A stretch of 64,000 nucleotides of DNA from Dillenia suffruticosa (taxonomy: Eukaryota; Streptophyta; Magnoliopsida; Dilleniales; Dilleniaceae): contig JAVTVX010000015.1 of NCBI GenBank assembly GCA_033439265.1, positions 25,597,947 to 25,661,946 of the forward strand, given 5' to 3'. The translations under genes and the position numbers were made by a program. The notes below the pieces were generated by a model that had not been told where the DNA came from, made no database searches, and worked only from the letters and a program-made list of their open reading frames with translations. Position 1 is the stretch's first letter. Every line of letters starts with the position of its first letter. This document shows positions 1 to 11,411 of this stretch, piece by piece.

Positions 1-278
1 TAGCATTATATATCTGCACGACGAGTTCAATACAAAAGTAGAAGAAAAAATTTAGAAAATTTAAACGATAGAGGTTTTTTTCTCAAAATTTACCAAAGCA
101 AAATTAAAAATTCAATGTAAGCAAGTAAAATCAGAGTTTAAACGTGAGAAGAGTGATATGGGGCAATCGGTTTATGGATTTGATGGATCAGTATAACTAT
201 ATTAATATAAAAACTCATTTAATAATTTAAAGATAAAAATTAATATTATTTTATAATTACAATTTTAATTATTATAAG
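1..278. other. AT-rich DNA, nothing recognised
   Basis: AT-rich sequence ending at the border of the first Tat-like LTR. No coding or repeat structure was identified. Confidence 0.4.
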
Positions 279-970
279 TGATGGAACATGGCGCAAAGGA
301 CCATTATCATGAGGATTGAGATCCTTCGAATTTTTAGACCAATGAACATAACGTACCAAAACGTGTCGCTAATATGAGATTTATCTCCCAAACTGATAGA
401 TACGACCCACTTTCTTGTTACATGCTAACCAAGCCTTTCTCGGTAGCTCACTGATCAGCTTGCAAATCTCATCGGTTGTCAATGCCACCATTCAGCTAAA
501 AGCAATATTTAATTCCCCTTAGATTGCGGAGACAACCTCTCATGGCCCGGAAGTGTCATTAAGGAAACAAATTTGTGGTAATTTGAATTTCTTTAAGTAA
601 TAATATTTCAAAATTTTGAAAATCTCTCACTATAATCTCTATAATTTCAGGACACTTCCATAACGAAAATAGGGATTTAATGCCCCCAATGCATGCGAAA
701 CTCATACACAGAGACTATATATATATCACCAAGCCAATCGGCCAGGTACGCTCTCTGAATTGACACATAGCACGCAAAAATATAACAAAACTCTCTTTTA
801 GTCATTTTCTCTTTTTGAAAATCACTCTCTGACTTAAGTGTCAAAATCTCTCCTGTCAAAGCACCCTCCGATAGTTTTTTGTAGGTTTCATTAATCAAGA
901 ACAACAATGGACAGTCATCTCATTTGGGTCAATAGATCCAACATTTATGAAGGCAGACCCACCTCCAACA
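279..970 (+). repeat. Tat-like gypsy LTR, left copy
   Basis: About 692 bp. It aligns along its whole length with 13016-13717: shared landmarks are the TGGAACATG start, a GATTTATCTCCCA block, the TCTCACTATAATCTC block and the CTCCAACA end. A primer-binding site follows directly. Divergence between the copies is high by eye (about one base in four to five), so this is an old element. Confidence 0.75.
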
Positions 971-972
971 GA

Positions 973-990
973 TTGGTGCCATCCATGAGA
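973..990 (+). promoter_or_regulatory. Primer-binding site of the Tat-like element
   Basis: ATTGGTGCCATCCATGAG sits two bases after the LTR end. It resembles the TTGGTGCCGTCTGTGGGA type of primer site known from Tat-lineage gypsy elements. Three or four positions have drifted. Confidence 0.55.
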
Positions 991-1589
991 ACAAAATAAA
1001 AAGGAGCTTGCTTCGCACTCCATCCTATTGAAGATCATGCCTCCCAAGAGAAGGGCTAGAACTATGTCCAAGATCGCAAACATGATAGAAGGACAAACCA
1101 CCACCCTGACAGACACTATTCAACCTGTAGTGCCGACAATCCTGTTAAATTTTAACCACTGTCAACCAACCTAAAACCCAACCACTGGTCATACAATGGA
1201 ATCAACTAATTCCATTACTTGTTCTAGCCTCGCCAGAAGGAGCCACTCGACCCAAGATGGTGAAGCTCGAATCCAAGCTGCAAGGCATGATCAAACAATT
1301 GGAGGAGCTTAGCCTTCTCCTCATACCAGAAGCACAATCTTCCTCACATGGATTGGGTCATATCACTAATGAAGGCTCTAGCCCAGTGAACACGAGAACC
1401 CTCAGTGACTTCCCGATACGACCCTGACAATCTGAGGAAACAAGTTGAGGAACTTTTGGCAAACGAACTCAAACATGTCAATGCAAGAAGAGATGAACTC
1501 GCTCAACATGTTACCAGTCTCTCATCATTTGACTCTTAAAGTTTCTACTAAATCAATACCTCGTGACTGCTTCTCCCTCCCATAGAGAG

Positions 1590-2110
1590 GTATGATGGCA
1601 TTACTGACCCTCAACACCATGTGGCTCATTTTGTGATTGTAATGGTCTCGAGAGATATGTCAAATGCGACCATATGCAAACACTTTCTACGACCCTAAAG
1701 GCTACTGCGATGACATGGTTCAACTCGCTTCCTCCAGTCAGTATCAAGAGTTTCTCTCAATTTTGACTGTAGTTCGAGACACACTTCATGATCAGTAGGG
1801 GGCCAAGAGGAAATATATATCCCTCATCTTATTGTGGTTGAGGGACGATAAGCCGCTGAGAGATTTTCTTGACAAATTCAAAATTGAGATAATGAATGTC
1901 TTAAGTTTAGACTACTCAATCGCATTAGCGGCGTTGCTAACTAGGCTATAGCCATCGAGGATGAAAACATTCATTACAAAGAATTCTCTATCTACCATTC
2001 AAGAATTTTACGCTCATGTTGAAAAGTACATCATCGCAAAAGATGCCGAAACATTCGACAAACAACGAAACCGATTGGCCCCGAACAAGTGTAGCCGATT
2101 GCCCCGATTG
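1590..2110 (+). pseudogene. Degenerate gypsy gag
   Basis: Broken frames read YDGITDPQHHVAHF, then KATAMTWFNSLPPVSIKSF, which fit the retrotransposon gag core (YDG-x-DP-x-x-H near the start, W-F-x-x-L-P downstream). Several in-frame stops and at least one frameshift follow. No intact capsid can be read. Confidence 0.65.
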
Positions 2111-2689
2111 CCCTTACCTAAAAGAGCCCACCAAAGACCTCCTCAACAACGTAGGTTCTCGAGTTACACTCCTCTGAATGAGACACCGAGTCAAGTTCTA
2201 CTCTAGATCCAGAACAAGCCTTACATTAGATGGCCCCCTTACTCCACGAAAGACAATTCGAAAAAGGATAAGATGTGATACTGTCATTTCCATTGAGACT
2301 ATGGCCATCTGATAGACAAATGCAACAAGATTAAAGATGAACTTGAGTTTCTCATTCGCAGTGGTGGACACTAGAGATTCATAAATGTAGAAAGGGAAGG
2401 CCTCTCTCCTCTGGGCTCGCATACTGCGAGGTGCGAAAGTAAGCAAAGTAAGCAACCTAGTTCAAGAGACACATACAATCGACCAGATGGAGTGATCCTC
2501 CAAGTAAAAAGCTAGTATGATCCCTCATACCCTTATCTTCTGACTTATATCTCAATAGCATTGCATGATCAAGGATGTACATGGCCGAATAAGACCAGGT
2601 AGATAGTGGCCCTAATCCTTTACAGGGCCGACCATCAGGCTCCACATCTAAGGAAGTCTTTGCCATGTATGCCGAGAAGTAGCCTAAGA

Positions 2690-3035
2690 AGAATAGACCA
2701 ATGATCGATTTCAGCAACGATATTCTGGTAGTGGTTGATCCAGACCGACATGATTCTCTTGTCATGACCACAAAGATTAGACAATATGAAATAAAGAGAA
2801 TCTTCATGGATCAGGGAGCTGGCTATGACCTTCTCTATTGGAATATTTTTTAGCATATGGGTTTCACTCAAACATCCCTACAGTCTTATACTGGACCAGT
2901 CAAAGGACTCTTGGGTGAATGGACATACCCTAAAGGCACAATTTCACTTCCCGTCACTCTCAAGACTCCGTCTGACCATGCAACAGCTACAACGATGCTC
3001 AACGTGGTCAATTATGACGGTTATCAGTCATGGTA
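2690..3035 (+). pseudogene. Degenerate gypsy aspartic protease
   Basis: Reads MIDFSNDILVVVDPDRHDSL, then KRIFMDQGAGYDLLYWNIF, a stop, and GPVKGLLGEWTYPKGTI with LPVTLKTPSDHAT. This fits gypsy retroviral-type protease, in which the catalytic Asp follows the RI-x-x-D pattern; here the triad Gly-Ser is replaced (DQGAG). The frame ends at a TAA near 3037 and the element is lost. Confidence 0.6.
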
Positions 3036-3582
3036 AGTAAATATGGCGGTCTTTAGCGATAGTTTGAAAATATTCTCTATATTACTTATCTTTACTATCC
3101 GCTTAATCATACCATCTGAATACGTTCTATATCTATACTAGCCTATATATTGCATAGTCATTAAAAACTATATTTAATTTTTACGGTTATCACTTATAGT
3201 CAATAAATATGAGATGGTTACTGAAAAGTTATTTGCAATATGTAGTGGTAAGTTGATGATATTTTGAGATAACATGTGCTAAATTACTATAATAGGTGGT
3301 GTGGTGCGTTCTAGTGGTAATATAGTGTGTATGGTAATATTATTGTCATAATATTTGGTAAAATTAGTAATATTATTATACATTATAGTTGCGATATTTA
3401 GTCGTAAAATTGATATAACAAGTAGTAAGTGTGTCATAAAATAAAATAGCAAGATTACGAGTACGGTTGTGAAACAGGTGGTATAAATTGGTGATAACTT
3501 ATATTTAGTTTGCGTGACACTAGAGTCAAATAGGTATAATTGCATGGTTATTAGTAACATGTAGTAATGCATGGTAACATTG
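3036..3582. repeat. GTAA/GATAA-rich AT tract, left part
   Basis: Strongly AT-rich, with many GGTAA, GTAGTAA and GATAAC words on the plus strand. It resembles the sequence on the other side of the solo LTR (6197 onward) and again at 8250-8460 and 10500-11040. No ORF or terminal repeat allows the class to be named. Confidence 0.4.
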
Positions 3583-3587
3583 TGTAC

Positions 3588-6191
3588 TGTGACTATCCGC
3601 TATCCAGCCGTCACACCCCATAGCAAAAGAAAATAAACATGTAAATGTGGAAGCAATCAACTCAATTAAAATACGACGTCTAGACTCGCGATAGTCGCAC
3701 TTTCCGTATGTGAGAACACGGAAGGAGATGTATATTAAAAGAAAATAAATCGTTTATTCTTTCCAAATAAAATCACAGCAATGTCTCCTCTATTTAGTGA
3801 CTATTTAGCCATTTGGGGTAACCTGATAAAGATTAATATGACACTTCTATTATCAAACAAGCTGGCATCAATGGCCTTCATAGCCGTTCAGCATAACATA
3901 CTATAGTATATGAACACCATATCCACAAAATTATATATAATATGTTTTCATGTGTCAAAACTATACATATATATAGGAATTCATCCTAAACTATTAACAA
4001 GAAAACAAATAATTACATGTTTCAAACAAAATAAAAGGGATCCACGATGGATAGGGATCTAAATCCCTCAACTCAAATGTCTCTACTTTGGGCTTCCCTC
4101 TCGTCTCCCAGATCACCAGAAAATGATAATATCGGGGTCAGCATAAGCTTAGCAAGTACACAGGGAACCAATAGCAAGCAATGCAAGCAGCAGACACAAG
4201 AATATTAACATCACTATATAAGAATCAGAATCATAGCAAAATATACCAAGAATGCACATTAACCCAAAAGGACAATCATAATTGTCACATGTAAAACCAT
4301 TATGCATTTTCCATCTTCATTGTTCCAATTTAATTTGACATTTAAAGAAAGAAATGGAGTGTCGAACCAAGCTAGTGTATGAGGATCTGAAGAGCAAGCC
4401 GAAAAGTCGGAATTCCTAAATGATATCTAGGTCTTTTTAGGTTAAACACCTCAAACACTTCACATGTTTCTAATTCCACCCTTGCAGGAAGAAGAGCTAC
4501 ATCCATAGTTTCTCAAATTTCACCTGCAGGTTTCGTAAATCTTTCGAAACTCCACATACCAACTGTACTCCTTAAGTTTCGCCCGCAGGTTTCGCAAAAC
4601 TTTCAGAGTTATCATCGCAGTATCACTTTCTCTTCATATTATTTCATATTCACATGAGTGATAATCACAAAGATTCAAATTCATCACAACGATCACATAG
4701 AATTCATAGCAAGATTCAGTCCAATTGTACAAAGCATGCCATATCAAACAATGTTAAACCCAAATTTAATAATATAACTTACACAGTTATAGAAAAACTA
4801 TCATAACTTCTTCTGCAAATATCGGATTGAGACGATACTGATGGCCATTTAAAGATACGACATAGTGCTACAATATTTATGTTCAGAGGTTGCATAATTC
4901 AGCCTAGAAGGCAGCCAACGTTCAAGGCAAAGTTCAACATAGAAACAGACTGAAACAGACTGAAACAGGGTTTTCTACAGAAAACGTAGCATTTTAATAA
5001 TTCACCAAAAATTCATTTCTCAATGAAACCTTTTGAAATATAAGTCATTCTAAAGCTATGGAAGTCTAGTTTCTTACAAAGAAAACCTCATTTGATTTGC
5101 AATTCTACAGAGAAAGATATTTAACAAGGAATGGAGCATAGTCATGCTGTAAACAGAACAGTCTTTTTGCAACGATCATGATATTTTAAAAATTCACCAA
5201 AAATTCAATTCTTCTTGAAACTCTTTGAATTGCATGTCATTTTAAAGCTACAGAAGTCTAGTTTCATTAGGAGAAAACCGTACTCAATTTGGAGTTATGC
5301 AAAAAAAAATTATAGATCAAATACTAAACCATGGACGAATTATCCAACATACCAACTCTCTAGGGTTTCATTCAATGATGAAATTCTCTTTCCCTAATTC
5401 ATTTCCTTCATGTTCCAACAGCACAATTACATCAAAAAAATATGTTCTACCTGATTAATGGGTATCAATTTAACAAAAACATGCAAGGTACTTGCCTTAA
5501 GTTGCAATCTTTTCTTGAGTTTTTCTTTCTTTTCTTTCCAAGCTTCCTTTGGATTTGTAAATTGTTCTCTAGGTATTTTGCACTTCCTTTTACTTCCCAA
5601 AGGGTAAGGTTAACATATATTTGGATTGAGATGTGTTATTTCAAACGTAAATGGTAGTTTTAATGGAGGTTAGGCTGAGTTTTTGGAGGAGGAAGATGGA
5701 ATCTAAAAATGAATATTTTGGAAGAAGAAAGTTAAGTTTTTGAATTCTTTCTCTATCTTTACCTCTATACCTAAGTGGAATGTTGGGTCCAAGCATGGTG
5801 GGGTGTCAAAACTAAGATTGTCATGTGTTAAGTAATGAAGTGTCATGGTGTCTCCAAATTATGTTTGTTTAATTTTTGTTTTATTTTATTTTACTTTTGT
5901 TTTCTTTTCCTTTTTCTTTTTCTTTTTCTTTTCTTTTTGTGGGTCCCATATGAAACCCTGATTTGGTTCTCTTGTAGCATTATTTTAATTATTTTCATTA
6001 ACCACTATGTTCCATAGTTTGTACTAATTTCACTATGCTTCATCTCTATTTGCGATCATAAACACAAAAATCACAACATGCATTGCAAATGTATCCAATT
6101 TATCACAATGTGATACAAAAGAATTTAAACATAATAAGTAAAAATATAAACGAAGATACATGTCTTAATACTTTCTAAAAACGGGACCTTA
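3588..6191 (-). mobile_element. Solo LTR of a Ty3/gypsy element, about 2.6 kb
   Basis: On the minus strand the sequence starts TAAGGTCCCGTTTTTAGAAA and ends GGGGTGTGACGG...GTCACA, the start and finish typical of large Del/Tekay-type gypsy LTRs (TG start decayed to TA). It is flanked by TGTAC (3583-3587) and TATAC (6192-6196), a 5-bp target duplication with one mismatch. No gag-pol lies on either side, so it is a solo LTR left by LTR-LTR recombination. Removing it rejoins GCATGGTAACATTG to ACAATG, which matches the neighbouring tandem copy at about 6466-6490. It contains an internal duplication (see separate entry). Confidence 0.68.
4975..5310 (-). repeat. Tandem duplication inside the solo LTR
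   Basis: Two diverged copies of about 150 bp, near 4985-5125 and 5165-5310. Both contain ATTCACCAAAAATTCA followed by a stretch of the type AAAGCTA-GAAGTCTAGTTTC. Such duplications are common in large gypsy LTRs. Confidence 0.6.
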
Positions 6192-6196
6192 TATAC

Positions 6197-6745
6197 ACAA
6201 TGATAAAAATTTTACTATTATACTAACATTATTGATATATTATTATTAGTATTATTAATATATATTATTATTGTTTCTAATAAGTTTAAAAAAATTATTT
6301 TAAATGTTGTTATCTAATTTGAGGTGGGTTGGTATAATATGTAGTAAGTAGTAAATTTACGATAACTAAACGGTAAGTAGTAAGTTTATGATAAGTGATA
6401 ACTAGTGGTAATACAGTAGTGTGGTAACTTCATAATAACAGTGCTTGGATGCAACATATTTCATTATAATAATGCATGGTAACATTATGCACAATGGTAA
6501 AAATTTTATCATTATGAGAACATTATTAATATATTATTATTATTATTAATATAAATTATTGTTGTTTTTAATAAGTTAAAAAATTATTTTGAATATTGTA
6601 ATCTAATTTGGGGTGGGTTGGTATAATAGATGGTAAATAGTAAATTTACGATAAGTTATAACTAAATACTAAGTAATAAATTTACGATAAATGATAATTA
6701 GTGATAGTACAGTGTGGTAACTTCAATAGATTTCACTGATTTCTT
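6197..6745. repeat. Tandem duplication of a ~275-bp GTAA-rich unit
   Basis: Two copies (about 6197-6470 and 6483-6745). Each runs from ACAATG-TAAAAATTTTA through a (TTA)n stretch, then GGGTGGGTTGGTATAATA, then GTAAATTTACGATAA-type words, and ends at GTGGTAACTTCA. Identity is roughly 80% by eye. The first copy was split from its left border by the solo LTR. Confidence 0.7.
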
Positions 6746-7377
6746 TATTTTTGTTTACACTTGAACATTGCTAACATATTAATAACTTAAATTATAATAT
6801 TAATAATTTAAAAAACAGGATAAATAAATTTAAATTATAATATATTAATAATTTTAAAAAATCTATATATTTAATCACAAATTTTTACCTGTTCGAAATA
6901 TATAAAATTACAAAAAAATTACCAATAATTTAGAATTATTGCAAAAAATTACAGATGAGAGTAGTCACAATGAAAGTGCAAAATAATTACAAAAAATTTA
7001 GAATTATTTTGAAATACAAATGCACCAATTTCTAATAATATAATAATAACAATTGTACATTACTACATAATACACACATATTACTATATATATTACTTTA
7101 AATTATAAATTACATTATTGTTGAATCAATGATGTTCGATAAGTGGATGACTAGAGGATACTATGTTAGTATGATAATATAAAATCATGATTATTAATTT
7201 AAATTATAATATATTAATAATTTAAAAAATTTATATATTTAATTACAAATATTTATCAAAATATATAATATTAATAACTCAACTCATTTTTATACGTGAG
7301 AGTGAGATAGAAAAAAAAGAAAAAAAAAAAAGAAAAAGTATGGAACGTAGAGAAGAAAAAAAAAGGTATGGCATGTC
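6746..7377. other. AT-rich DNA, no gene seen
   Basis: Very AT-rich, with repeated words such as TATATTAATAATTTAAAAAA (several times between 6780 and 7230) and A/AG-rich runs at 7305-7365. No coding potential. Confidence 0.4.
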
Positions 7378-7560
7378 GGAAGTTGTGTCATAGTAGTTGG
7401 TATGTCAAACTTTCACTCTTACATCCAGGTTCGAATCCACCCACATCCAGGTTCGAATCCACTTACATGCATTTATTGCAACAATAAAACAAGGCATGTG
7501 CATTTATTGCAAAAATAAAACAAGGCATGCCCAGCACGCGGTTGCAACCACGTGTAGGGG
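7378..7560 (+). mobile_element. SINE-like head with tRNA-type A and B boxes, locally duplicated
   Basis: TGTCATAGTAGTTGG (7386-7400) looks like a Pol III A box and GGTTCGAATCC (7428-7438) is a perfect B box. Their spacing fits a tRNA-derived SINE head. The B-box segment is repeated at 7450-7460. Next come two copies of a 30-bp unit (CATTTATTGCAA-AATAAAAC, at 7470-7500 and 7501-7530). No acceptor stem can pair, so this is not a tRNA gene. No target duplication was found. Confidence 0.45.
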
Positions 7561-10499
7561 CATGCCTGCGCACCAAAATGAGATAAATATATTGTGGAAT
7601 CATTATAATAATATATTAATTATCAATATTATATAATTTTATATAAATTATATTATTTAATTTACAAATTTACCATTTTATCATTTTTCAATGATAACTC
7701 TACAATAAAATCTTTAATATTTGCACCAAAATCAATTTTTCATTTTAGCTCCAATTTAATCAACTTTCTCTTTTCGCATAAAAAATATTTTATTTCTTTA
7801 TTGCCAATTTAATTATCTTTTTTTTATACCAAAAATAATTTCTCTTTTGTTTTGCTCCTTTTGTTTCAATGTAAATTTGTGCAAAATATTTTATTTGTAT
7901 ATAATATAATAGACAAGTCATAATATTCTAAATTAAGAGGAATGATGGGTTAATGCAGGTGTTAAATTAAATGCTTCAACACATTGTTTCAATCACTTGT
8001 TACTTTCAACATGGATATATCATCAAATCTAGACACCTTTTTTTTTACCATGATATGTTTCGTATGTTACATTCACACAGTTACATGATTCATGATCAAG
8101 TATTTTATGTGATGAACCAATTTCAAATAAGTTTCATGAATTACGCTAAAACTAGTATATATGTAGTCGTAAAAATATTGAAAATGTTTGTTATATAATT
8201 TTAAAGTATTGAAAATGTCAGGTATATAGATTTAGGGATGGTTGCATGTGATAAGTTGCAATAGGGATATGTGAGTGCATGCACGTATGATGTGATAATA
8301 GGTAATAAATGATGTTGAGAGTGATAAGAGATGGTAAATTTTGTGAGAGTGTAGTAAATTGGTGTTCAGTGTTAAGTTTGGTATTAGGTGGTGGAAACAT
8401 AGGGTGGTAGTAAGTAAGTGGTACGTAACTAAATTGGTGGGTGTCTTATTATTGGATTATACTAAATGACAAGTGATAAAGTAAAATTAGATTTTGTAAT
8501 GAGTGTAAATATTATAACAAGATATTATATGTGTGTGCAGTTGGCATGTTACAATTTCACAATTTTTCGGTTATTTTTACAAATTTTCTTTTCCATTTTA
8601 TCTCAATTTTTTGTTCTAATTCATTTTTCTGAAATCCTTCAAACTTTTTTTCTTTTTGTTTCCTCCATCGCCATCATCATCCCGGATATGATCTCAGCAC
8701 TAGACCGCGCAGGAGTGTTATGATATATTTTTTATTATTAGATAATATAAAGTTATATATTGTATAATTTTATATAAATTAAAAAAAAAAAACTAACAAT
8801 ATTAATATTAATATAAAGACATTTAATTCATTTAGACAATTTAGACAATGATCTCTATTTTAGCGCCAAAAACAATTTTCTACTTTTAGAGTCAATTTAA
8901 TTAAATTTTCAAATTTTTTCGTCAAAAACATTTTTTTTAACTAGCGTCAATTTAGCATTTTTGTTTTACAAAAAACATTAGATAAGTCATGGTTTTTATT
9001 GTAAATCAATCAAGTGGGTTAATACATCTCTTGAATAAATGATGGTAAGATATTGTGTCTTTGTATTCAATAATTCAGCGGTATTCAATCATTTTATTAC
9101 GTCATGAATTTCAACGTGGGAGAGTTATGAGATAATGGCTAACTTCACATATATACCAAAAAACCAAGACTAACTATTGTACTTATACCATTTATAGTGT
9201 GTGAATGGATCAAGTGCATCTTATCTCTTAAAAATACAGGTGTTAATAGTGTTAACAAGTGTATCTTATTTCATAAAAATTAGATTTTAATTAAGTTTTG
9301 ATAATGAAAATTTAAGTAAAAACTAAATTTGAAAATAATCCGTTACAAAATACAAACAAAATAAAAATTACATGAAATGTAGTAATAATAAGTTAATAAA
9401 TCTTACAAATTGTATAAAACGTAATAAGTGATTTTTTGAATAACATTGGGAAAGACATGTGGTATTAATTATGAAAAAATGTGAGAAATTAAGAATAAAG
9501 GGCAGGGACTGTGCTTACATGAAATATAGTAATACAGATATAATAAGTAGTAAGTAAGTAGTAAGTGATGTTTTCAATAACCTAAATAACATAACGCATA
9601 TGGAAAGACACGTGGTGGTATTGATTAAAAGTATAACAAGAAATTAAGAGCAACGCGGCTAATTAAAAAATAGGCGGGAAAAACTACAAAAAAAATGGGC
9701 GGGTTTTTAAAACTTATTTATGAAAATAATATATTATTAATCATTCGCGTGAAAAGTTTCACCATTAAATTTCTCCTTCCCCCATATGCTTTTCTCCTCT
9801 AACCATCTAAACCTGTCACTCAGAAAATAAAAACTAATCACACTTTTTTAGTTCTACGTTTTGTTTTACTCTAAGTTCTACGTTCTACTAGTGCTCGTAT
9901 CTGAATACAACCATTCCAACCATTCCAAGAACAAGTTACTTAATCTTAAGATGTTACCAGGTTTAAAAATAAATATAGAGATTTAATTTTTTAATTTTTT
10001 AATTTTTTATTTTGAGTAATTGTAAAAAAATATAGAGACCAGCACTATCAAGATATTTGTTCACTTTTGTCTGGTTTTTCTAGTTTTTAGGATAATATTA
10101 CTAATTTCACTATATTCAAATTTTTGCATACTAGATGTACCAGATGCCGAATGCTGAAAGTGAATATAGAATCCAACCATCATCATCACTAACATTATCA
10201 TCATATGAATCCATTCCAAAAGGTAATATGATGATTGATATTTCTTGACGATATCATCATATAATTATATTCATTTTACTATTTTTAGTATTTTTAATGA
10301 ATAGATTGATACCAAAAATTGTAAAAGATAAAGATGTCTTCAGTTTTTGTGAGTGATGGAACATTTCAGAAGACAAAAGATATGCAGTTGCGCAATCTTT
10401 TCTCTTTTATTTTGGTCTATATGTATCTATCGTTCTACATCAACATATCAATCATTCTCCCAAATTAATAAAATTTTTATTACGTTTACATTATTTTTT
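7561..10499. other. AT-rich intergenic tract with GTAA-rich patches
   Basis: No coding region. A patch at 8250-8460 is rich in GGTAA, GATAATAGGTAATAA and GTGGTAGTAAG words, like the tracts at 3036 and 10500. Two diverged segments near 9380-9480 and 9500-9650 share the theme ATGAAATGTAGTAATAATAAG followed by GACATGTGGTATTAATTA, suggesting an old duplication. Confidence 0.4.
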
Positions 10500-10514
10500 C
10501 AATTTTTTATTTTT

Positions 10515-11035
10515 CATTGGTAACCAGCAAATTTTTTTATCACTTGTGTTAACCGATAATAAAATATAGTAACATTTTCTAACATTTATGGTAAAATGGT
10601 AACCAACGATACAAGATAGTAACATGTTGTAACTGAGGATAAATGACTGTAACTTTTCCCAACTCTTTCTAACCAAGGATAAAAGTAATAACATTTCCTA
10701 ACATTTATGGTAACCCACGATGAAAAATAGTAACAGATATGGTAATCGACAATAAAAAGTAATAATATTTCCTAACATATGTAGTAATTGACGATAAATG
10801 ACAATAACATTTCTTAACAGTGGTAACCGACAATAAAAGTAGTAACATTTCCTAATATATGTAGTAATCGATGATAAGTAGTAATTTTTATCAATATATG
10901 TAATAACCGATGATAAATAGTAACTTTTACCAATATATGTAGTAACTGACAATAAAAATACTAACTTTTACCGATACTTTTTGAAATCGATAATAAAATA
11001 TAGTAAGTTTTACCAACACTTTTCTAATCATTATT
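10515..11035. repeat. Degenerate minisatellite, ~40-55-bp GTAACCGACGATAAA unit
   Basis: About ten to eleven imperfect units of roughly 40-55 bp. Each combines GGTAACCGA(C/T)GATAAA with TAGTAACATTTCCTAACAT. The minus strand stays open over many units (10698-10952) and gives a repeated SVTTYIGKSYYLSS-type peptide, a by-product of the period rather than a gene. The unit shares words with the GTAA-rich tracts upstream. Confidence 0.7.
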
Positions 11036-11400
11036 ATAAATACAGATATACTCCAACGGTGACCAAAATTGTCGGAATAGATCTATCCCAATTGATGTAT
11101 AGCCAACTTAGGCTCATCCGTTGGAGAAAGTTTTATCAACAGTTTTAGTAGGTTTTGCAGATAATTTTTGTCCGTTTGGGTAAGACATTTGTTTTGTAAT
11201 GCTAGAGACACAAGCACAACACATTCCAAGGTAGTCATATTGTAAACCCTAAGGACATTATAGCCTCATCACCCTGCTCGAAAGATAACTTATTTAGCTC
11301 CAAATCGTAATGATGAAAATCCAGCTGTTCTGTTATCTTCCTCACCTTACTGCCGTCAACATAACCATAATGATGGTCACCTATACTAATTGTTATAGTC
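11036..11400. other. Unassigned sequence
   Basis: Less AT-rich than the minisatellite beside it. I recognise no gene or repeat. Confidence 0.3.
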
Positions 11401-11411
11401 TCTCGCTCTCT

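Larger units (their letters stand above)
279..3035 (+). mobile_element. Tat-like Ty3/gypsy retrotransposon relic: LTR, primer site, gag, protease
   Basis: The order is LTR, primer-binding site, gag and protease on the plus strand, all decayed by stops and frameshifts. It breaks off near 3035, after the protease, where GTAA-rich DNA begins. RT, RNase H and integrase are not seen. A second LTR of the same family lies at 13016-13717, so the relic may once have spanned both. The 5-bp flanks (ATAAG on the left, TGTTG after the far LTR) do not match. Confidence 0.72.

Noticed and set aside
2825..3040. 71-codon plus-strand ORF
   Set aside because: A shadow frame of the degenerate gypsy protease, which reads better in another frame.
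7386..7440. tRNA gene
   Set aside because: A and B boxes are present but no acceptor stem or anticodon arm can be formed; a SINE head is the better reading.
10698..10952. 84-codon minus-strand frame with repeated TTYIGKSYYLSS-type peptide
   Set aside because: It is the translation of a degenerate minisatellite; neighbouring units break the frame.
10515..11035. Regularly spaced repeats that could suggest a CRISPR-like array
   Set aside because: The units abut without unique spacers, drift strongly, and lie in a plant genome.
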